36,768 bases of DNA from Nemertoderma westbladi. Lineage: Eukaryota; Xenacoelomorpha; Nemertodermatida; Nemertodermatidae. Both the position numbers and the translations under genes were made by a program. The stretch covers positions 1 to 36,768 of the forward strand of contig JAUCBJ010001192.1 in NCBI GenBank assembly GCA_032718475.1, given 5' to 3'. Every line of letters begins with the position of its first letter. The stretch's first letter is position 1. The notes under the pieces were generated by a model. It was given only the letters and a program-made list of their open reading frames with translations, had not been told where the DNA came from and made no database searches. Shown here piece after piece: positions 31,158 to 36,768 of the stretch.

Positions 31158-32957
31158 TCACATATCAGTGAAGACATTCCGTTGAGTTACATATTCCTCA
31201 ATGTTCTCGGGTCGTTTTACTACGCAGAGTTTCAATGCACTTCTGTTTATTCTCATTGGGGCGATCGTATACCAGCTGTCTGTTAGTCCGTCGTAATACT
31301 CCGCCAAAGCGATCGTTTCGGACCCATCGTAACCCCCTGACACGTATATCCGGCCACTGATAACGGCTATACCAAAGTTACTCCGCTGTACATTCATAGA
31401 GGCGATCGATTCCCACTCGTTTTTGACGGGGTCGAACCGTTCCGCAGTCCGCAGTCGGTTTGTCCCGTCGAAACCGCCGACAACGTATAACATACCCTTA
31501 TAAGCGCAGGCCTGTACGCCTGATCGACGGCTAGTCATCGCAGGTAGACCAACCCATTCGTTCTGTTCTGGAATATATCTCTCAGCGGTTTGTAAACATT
31601 CTTGCCCGTTAAAACCGCCTACCATGTAGATACAACCATCAAGAACGGCAGCGCAAGAATCGCTTCGCGTGTACATCATGCGTTGCACTTTGGTCCATTG
31701 GTTGGTGAATATATTATATTTCTCAACGTAATCCATCCTTTGTCTTGCGTTGAAACCCCCCATAGCAAATATGTAATGTCCTATAACTGCAACGCTAACG
31801 TAACATCTACTATGGTGCAACGGTGCCAATTCAACCCACAAGCGGCTTCGCAAGTCGAACCTTTTCATTGTGTTGAAGTACTCTTGTTCACCATCGAATC
31901 CTCCAATAATATACATCGACTGATCGTAAACCGCAACACCGTGGTAGGCGCGAGGACTTCCATCGATACTTTGTTCAATAACTTCCCAAAAGTCAGAATT
32001 TACGTTGTAAACTTCTACGGCGGTAGTTGGATTCTGTCCGCTCCATCCACCAACCGCAAACAAAAGGTCTCCAGGCGACCGATATTGACCCAGTTTCAAA
32101 TAGATCTTTGGAGATTCAACGGGATTCATTTTGAACTCTAACACAGTTTGTATAAGTTGTGTAGAATTAGCAGACTGCCGAATCGTCTTGTAAGTGGCAA
32201 TCACCTCCATGAGATAATGATTATTAACTAATCCTATTCTGCAAGTTGGTAACAATGTGTCGATATGCGGACCACGCTTGGCGGTATCGTAATCTATCCA
32301 TCGACATAACGCGATGAAAACAAATTCTTCTAAACGAACGTTGAGTCTATCACTCAACAGAAGGTCTTTCACAGTTTGCAAATCCTGTAAGTTCCATTCA
32401 TCATTGTCAGTGATGACGTCAGCAAACTTGTAGAGTATGTAATCAATAGTTTCCTTAAATAGAACACCATTGCTGTACAACTTTGCAACGCTGAGTAATT
32501 CAAAGCAATTTGTTGTTGACAAGTTGGATATCAAGTAATTCATGCAGAATTGCATTAATTCATTCATTCGAAGAAAGTCTGCATGTTTTAAAATAGATTT
32601 TGCTTGTTTTATATCCTGAATTTGTATACATCTAGTGTATGCGTAGTTAATTATAGCTCGGAATTCCTCTGGTGTGATACAGTTCAGTTCAATTTCAATC
32701 GGACCTTTAGAGATTTTATCTTCAAAATTTGGTGAGAGAAATTTTGAAGCGAAGAATGTACTCAGTGAGGACAGTAATACCTTGTGACAGTTGAACAGGG
32801 TCCCTTGGACTAATATCTTTGCATCGCACATAACATTCTGCTTGCGGTATTGATCAAATTTCGCCAAATCGCAAACAGTTAAGTCCGCACTATGAATGAT
32901 ATCCTCCCTCCCTTCAGCCAAGGCTGATATTTCACCCGAACCATCCATTTGAGACAT
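31158..32957 (-). CDS. KLHL10-like BTB-BACK-Kelch protein, single exon (599 aa)
   Basis: Residues 31-150 form a BTB domain (MCDAKILVQG...NCHKVLLSSLSTFFASKF), 151-255 a BACK domain, and 298-585 six Kelch repeats, each with a GG pair (303, 352, 400, 447, 494 and 541). Blocks such as SPRAYHG, YIIGGFDGEQEYFN, RCYVSVAVIG, GGFNGQECL, GGFDGTNRLRTAE and the C-terminal NIEEYVTQRNVF match KLHL10. Length is close to the family's ~600. KLHL10 is a substrate adaptor for CUL3 ubiquitin ligase and is testis-specific in mammals and flies. Here the whole gene is in one open frame, although KLHL10 in vertebrates is split by introns, so it may be a retrocopy or a lineage-specific loss of introns. It looks intact. 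ATG 32957 is chosen as the first in frame; a second Met follows three codons on. Confidence 0.9.
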   Translation of the reverse strand: MSQMDGSGEISALAEGREDIIHSADLTVCDLAKFDQYRKQNVMCDAKILVQGTLFNCHKVLLSSLSTFFASKFLSPNFEDKISKGPIEIELNCITPEEFRAIINYAYTRCIQIQDIKQAKSILKHADFLRMNELMQFCMNYLISNLSTTNCFELLSVAKLYSNGVLFKETIDYILYKFADVITDNDEWNLQDLQTVKDLLLSDRLNVRLEEFVFIALCRWIDYDTAKRGPHIDTLLPTCRIGLVNNHYLMEVIATYKTIRQSANSTQLIQTVLEFKMNPVESPKIYLKLGQYRSPGDLLFAVGGWSGQNPTTAVEVYNVNSDFWEVIEQSIDGSPRAYHGVAVYDQSMYIIGGFDGEQEYFNTMKRFDLRSRLWVELAPLHHSRCYVSVAVIGHYIFAMGGFNARQRMDYVEKYNIFTNQWTKVQRMMYTRSDSCAAVLDGCIYMVGGFNGQECLQTAERYIPEQNEWVGLPAMTSRRSGVQACAYKGMLYVVGGFDGTNRLRTAERFDPVKNEWESIASMNVQRSNFGIAVISGRIYVSGGYDGSETIALAEYYDGLTDSWYTIAPMRINRSALKLCVVKRPENIEEYVTQRNVFTDM

Positions 32958-33470
32958 TTTGGTGTTTTTTTGACTTTTGAAGACAAATTACTCTTTCCTT
33001 GAAGGAACTCCAACATCGTTACTATTAGATAAGCCTTCGTTTTGGGTTAATCAATAAAATAAATTGTAAAGTGAAAGTGAATAGTGTGGATAGTTCTACT
33101 AAAAACGATTTGTTTTTTATCCAACCACACCGCGAGATTCGTTTCTGCATAAATTACCTATTTGTAAACTTTATTTAATTAAATCCTACCTATAGTAAAC
33201 TAACCACTACCTACTAAAGTAGAGTACAACAATTAGATTCTAGAATTAAGCACTAAAGTACGACACTATTCCAGAATATGGCGGCGTAGTTATTATATTT
33301 CATAAAATAGACTCGTGCAGATCCAAAACCATGCAACTTTCGAACGCTCATATCACAGCTATTGTTCAACGAAATTCAGATTAATCCTTGCTTGAACGTC
33401 ATCATCACCAGCTTTCCATCAGCATCAACAAATTATATACAAATAAATGCAACGGGAGTAAGTGAGGGAT
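32958..33470. other. 5' flank of the KLHL10-like gene
   Basis: It holds the right member of the 23-bp inverted pair (33333-33355) and a short direct repeat of TAAAGTGAAAGTGAA type near 33067. I cannot name a promoter. Confidence 0.5.
33333..33355 (-). repeat. Right member of the 23-bp inverted pair
   Basis: Reverse complement of 30493-30515 with one mismatch. A shorter version (GCGTTTAAAAGTTGCATG) is at 24920 on +, upstream of the zinc-finger gene. Confidence 0.7.
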
Positions 33471-33510
33471 GGGAATGTGGCAGAGAAACATAGGAGCAAG
33501 TGCGAATGAT
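33471..33510 (+). repeat. Dispersed repeat fragment, shared with 9111-9151
   Basis: See the entry at 9111. The match is GGGAATGTGGCAGAGAAAC plus TAGGAGCAAGTGCGAATGAT. Confidence 0.6.
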
Positions 33511-33599
33511 ACAGATAGTGGGAATGTTCAGGGCGAGAAATTGGGGTAACTGTGGACTACGTGGTGCAGCGCCGCTTGAAAATTAAAATATTATGCTAA

Positions 33600-33775
33600 A
33601 GGCCGGTTTACACATGGCAACTTTTTAGGCAACTTACTAAAGTTAGCAACTTAATTTTGAACAACTTAACTTGTTCGCAGCTTAAATATGGCAACTTTTT
33701 TTTTTATAGGAACTTCGGTTTACACGGGACAACTTGATCGGCAACCTGAGTTGCTCACAAAGTTGTTGACATCTC
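33600..33775. repeat. Internally repeated, GGCAACTT-rich sequence
   Basis: CGGTTTACACATGGCAACTT near 33604 returns as CGGTTTACACGGGACAACTT near 33717. GGCAACTT-like words recur several times between. It is probably part of a small non-autonomous transposon. Confidence 0.5.
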
Positions 33776-33887
33776 CACTCCCCCCCCCGTCCTGTTTCCC
33801 AAGTGACGTTAAAATCATTAAATTCGACGTTTATTCATGAGTATACGAGTATCAACATATAAATAATAACTAATATGTGTAAAATGT

Positions 33888-34054
33888 AGCACATTATATG
33901 ATTACTGTAGCACTTTATATGATTAATGCAGCACTTTATATGATTAATGCAGCATTTTATATGATTAATATAGCACTTTATATGATTAATGCAGCACTTT
34001 ATGATTAATATAGCACTTTATATGATTAATGCAGCACTTTATATGATTACTGTA
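33888..34054. repeat. 21-bp minisatellite, about 8 copies
   Basis: The unit AGCACTTTATATGATTAATGC is repeated about eight times, with AAT-GC and AAT-AT variants and one copy short of two bases. Confidence 0.93.
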
Positions 34055-34969
34055 AGATTTGAAAATAAATAGAGAATTCAGGTTAGTACTTCGCACGATG
34101 TATTTATATTTTAAATCGGAAACATTACTGCGACTAATAATTTGTTATCGCAGTAACGCTAAGCACCGGGAATTAGAGCCGTTAGTCTACAAACTTCACT
34201 AAACATTCGTGTAGGCACTGTGAAGAATCTCAGACTCACTTCTAATTCACTCAACTAATATGAGCCCCTACTTGACATGTCCGATTTTACCCCCGGGAAT
34301 AACATTGATAGCAAATACAGCAGCGCTAAATTTCCCGCCGACCCCAAACATCAATTATTATACATCAAGGCGTCAAGGTAAATAATTTTAAGAAAAAAAA
34401 ACATACGATAAAGAGTGGGAGATATTACACTGCTTATTGCTCACTCCTACAGGTAGTACTGACTGCTTACACCTAAACTACAGACAGATAGTACTGATTA
34501 AAATATACGATATTGTTCAATCGACTAAATGTATTCAAGCTAAATGGGACCAATGGGAGGTCCGCATCCTCAACATCAGTCCTTCCCGTTGACAGGACTA
34601 CTTTTGTAAGCAGATACAGGCGGGTGCACCGAGAATTACAGAACGTGGTCTATATTTCATTTCAGATAAGGTAGGGGGGGGGGGGGGGGGGTGGGGGTGG
34701 GGGTGGGGAATTTCGGCAAAATGAAAATTAAACCCCTGTATAGGGGAAAATCTAAGCAAATAACAGCTGATTCCTCCCAAAAATGTAAATGTTACTTATA
34801 TTATTTGTTTTTGTTTCTGTGTTTATGTAATGTAATTATTGTTTTGGTTTAAATAACGCGACACTGTAAAAAAATACTTTAACATTATTAAACAACATTT
34901 ATATACAACAAACATCTAAAAAAAATAGCTAAGCTAAGTGTGTAGGAATGCTATCGGTTTGGACTGCGT
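34055..34969. other. 3' flank of TMEM19, with a poly-G tract
   Basis: Apart from the G tract at 34674-34707 (about 18 G, then GTGGGGGTGGGGGTGGGG), no feature is recognised. It should include the 3' UTR of TMEM19; no clear AATAAA was found. Confidence 0.5.
34674..34707 (+). repeat. Long G tract, G-quadruplex-like
   Basis: Four or more G runs (GGGGG...TGGGGGTGGGGGTGGGG) could form a quadruplex. Such tracts are also where sequence assembly often fails, so its length is uncertain. Confidence 0.9.
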
Positions 34970-35139
34970 TCAAGGGGGGCTAGAAGGCCATATCTCGTAG
35001 GCAAGGAACGGCATTATAAACGCGGTTGCCATGGTAGCGAGTAAATTAACACCGTTGTTATCTAGTATGTGGGCCCCCGATATCCATTTGGAAGTTTTCG
35101 TCGGATAATCAACTATTTTCCCGGAATCTTCCTCCCAAC
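34970..35139 (-). CDS. TMEM19: TMEM19, last coding exon
   Basis: It follows the exon at 36088-36291 in frame (split Gly codon G|GT). It encodes WEEDSGKIVDYPTKTSKW, ISGAHILDNNGVNLLATMAT and then AFIMPFLAYEIWPSSPP, with the stop TGA at 34970-34972. The ISG..ILDN..VNLL block and the closing membrane segment match the C-terminus of TMEM19. The acceptor reads TATTTTAG. No start or stop problem is seen. Confidence 0.93.
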
Positions 35140-36087
35140 CTAAAATATAATGAACAATAAATTAACGATATTCCAACTAAACACCGGTTGGTGGTGTGAA
35201 TGAACATACAATTTATAACACGGGGAATACTTTTTATCCAGTTTTCCTAACTAAAATTTGTAGAAAACAGTGCAATAAAGTACTGCTTTAGTACTTTCTA
35301 TCACCAAATTAGCGCTAGAAAGTGCGATATTTAGCTCAGTCGGCCGAGCGTAGCAGCTGTGTTACTTTTACTGGATGCGACGTTTAATTTTTCAGATAAA
35401 ATAGTGATTTGGAACTCCATCTTATTGAAGGGCATTACTTACACATGAAATACGCGTTTTTCATGTTTTTTCCATGTAATACGTAATTTTATTCTTTAAT
35501 TGGTGCTTTTTTGTTGCTCAATTCATTAATAACAGATAGAGCGATATAGTGTTACAAAATATTGAACTAGAGTATTTTACTATATTGCTTCCATAGTTAC
35601 AGCGATTCAAATTATTATTGTATATTGTATATACTCCTGAACTGCTGCCTTACTTAGTGTTCTCGAATATTTATTACGTAACTAGAGAGCCGCTTAACTA
35701 CATAAACCAATATTGGAAATTAATTTCTCTTTCGGTGCAGACCTTGCTGACCCAGGTATTAAAGTTGACGTTTGAGCGAGTGCATGAATTACATGGGAAT
35801 ATTTTCAACTTTTATGCTCCTTCAAGTTTCAACACGTCTTGAAAAAAAAATTTAAGAAATTTCACCAAAATATTTGCAAATATTTTTATTATTTTGCTTT
35901 CTTCGCCGGGAAAATAAGTACAATCAATGCTATTGTATGGGTGACTTTTTACACTAGGGGAAATAATTATTAATTTTACTTCCGATTTTGGTCTATTGAA
36001 GAATAAAATAGTTTACCGGATCGGCTTTTAAAGATTACAGTATCCTGTAGTTCCTCAACTCAAACATTGTAACATAGTGATACTCAC
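35140..36087. other. TMEM19 intron
   Basis: At 35331-35355 TTTAGCTCAGTCGGCCGAGCG resembles a tRNA A box, but no B box follows, so it may be a SINE trace. A 74-codon plus frame at 35618-35842 has no features and is taken as chance. Confidence 0.6.
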
Positions 36088-36291
36088 CGGAATATTGCAA
36101 TGTAGACCCCAAAACTGAGTCAATTAGTGAACCAATAAACCCAGACATAGACCCGAATACAAGCAGCGGCCATTGGGGAACTGTGGTTGTTGGTAAAAGG
36201 AAATAAGTTGACCAATAGTAAACAAGCGATACACAGAAACCAGCCAATAGACTGCTTACAGTACCAACTAGTGATACCCCTCCATTAGTAC
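36088..36291 (-). CDS. TMEM19: TMEM19, penultimate exon
   Basis: Flanked by acceptor ...CTTTAG (36293-36292) and donor GTGAGT (36087-36082). It encodes (G)TNGGVSLVGTVSSLLAGF and a membrane segment CVSLVYYWSTYFLLP, then WPLLVFGSMSGFIGSLIDSV and LGSTLQYSG. GTNGGVS is a hallmark of the DUF92 family (TMEM19 and plant/bacterial relatives such as phytyl-phosphate kinase VTE6). SLIDS-LG-T-QY is typical of animal TMEM19. It is a multi-pass membrane protein of unproved function. Confidence 0.94.
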
Positions 36292-36679
36292 CTAAAGTAG
36301 TTAAATGGAAAATAAATATAGTACAGTTACATCATATCCCTTGGTATAACTCGTTTTATAACCTCGCTCGTTGTGCTCATGTGGAAAATTGTACATCTCG
36401 GGGTCGCCGGTAAATAAAGCGATATTGTATTTCCATGTAATAAATAGTTATAATTTATTCGCAGACGAATATAAATTTCGCAAAATACTGTAGTGAATAT
36501 TGTATTTAAACTAGTGTCATTAATCTAGATACGAAATAAACTAATCTAATATTTATTTGGAAGGTTTTCCACCATATACCGTATATCATATTATATTGGC
36601 GTAAGTATTTTATTGCCATAGTACATACCGGTACACACGCCATAACGCCAATATATATCTTACGGTGTACCAAACTCAC
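36292..36679. other. TMEM19 intron, source of the duplicate at 30076
   Basis: 36339-36679 is the intron part that reappears at 30076-30430. It also contains a small inverted pair, ATTGGCGTAA (36595) and AACGCCAAT (36645). Confidence 0.7.
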
Positions 36680-36768
36680 CAGCAGGAACCTGTTTAAGGT
36701 TTACAACCAATGTCACCGAAGGTCTGTTGAACGCGCCCCCTAGTTCACTGGCCCAGGTGTCACCAGCA
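36680..36768 (-). CDS. TMEM19: TMEM19, upstream exon (cut by window end)
   Basis: In minus sense it encodes GDTWASELGGAFNRPSVTL and then VVNLKQVPAG, followed by donor GTGAGT (36679-36674). GDTWASE is conserved in the DUF92/TMEM19 family. It joins in frame to the exon at 36291 (GCTG|GT, Ala-Gly). The beginning of the gene lies beyond the window. Confidence 0.93.

Noticed and set aside
31602-32141. 179-codon plus frame
   Set aside because: It is antisense to the KLHL10-like coding sequence.
35020-35045. X-box-like GTTGCCATGGTAGC in TMEM19
   Set aside because: It lies in the coding exon (Ala-Thr-Met-Ala) and is isolated; probably chance.
35331-35360. tRNA-like A box
   Set aside because: No B box or tail; too short to call.

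Overview
This is a stretch of an animal (metazoan) nuclear genome. It has spliced exons of conserved animal genes (TMEM19, Rab32/38, an EEF2KMT/FAM86-like exon), a BTB-Kelch gene, a long C2H2 zinc-finger gene, non-LTR retrotransposons, tRNA-derived SINEs, a BEL/Pao LTR element, a Helitron family and a 40-bp satellite. By eye it is AT-rich and gene-poor. The mix suggests a marine invertebrate, but I cannot fix the phylum from this window.

Layout. 1-4226: a LINE reverse transcriptase gene on + is split by two almost identical non-autonomous Helitrons on the minus strand. The second can be delimited to the base (1317-2583, 5'-TC...CTAG-3', inserted between A and T). Each copy carries seven RFX X-box-like motifs every ~146-158 bp. 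4371-5420: 26 copies of a 40-bp satellite. 5591-5880: an inverted pair of tRNA-derived SINEs. 6105-6242: one Rab32/38 exon (minus), the P-loop exon. 6243-12520: intergenic or intronic DNA with decayed LINE pieces and a dispersed repeat with a recurring GTAAAGTAYGGGAC motif. 12521-19731: a BEL/Pao LTR retrotransposon with 539-bp LTRs that differ at 8 positions. It has gag DUF1759, a zinc-knuckle remnant, a DUF1758 protease and the end of the reverse transcriptase, but no RNase H or integrase. Inside its gag lies a 210-bp foldback element made of 6+6 copies of a 14-mer, with a 10-bp target duplication. 20588-22810: two inverted copies of another repeat flank a probable first exon of an EEF2KMT (FAM86) gene on +, with an X-box upstream. 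23109-24803: a 15-finger C2H2 protein (minus) whose 16th finger was cut off by a 4-bp insertion. 25767-27300: inverted repeats and a 37-bp palindrome. 27301-29225: a degenerate endonuclease-RT LINE (minus). 30076-30484: a decayed duplicate of a TMEM19 intron/exon border. 31158-32957: an intronless KLHL10-like gene (minus). 34970-36768: the last three exons of TMEM19 (minus; the upstream one is cut by the window edge).

Host genes and function. Rab32/38 (organelle trafficking), EEF2KMT-like (eEF2 methylation), a zinc-finger regulator, a KLHL10-like CUL3 adaptor and TMEM19 (DUF92 membrane protein) have no evident functional link. They look like ordinary animal neighbours separated by transposon-rich DNA. 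The most noteworthy signals are the Helitron-borne X-box array, the foldback element in gag, the recent loss of the last zinc finger and the TMEM19 fragment duplication.
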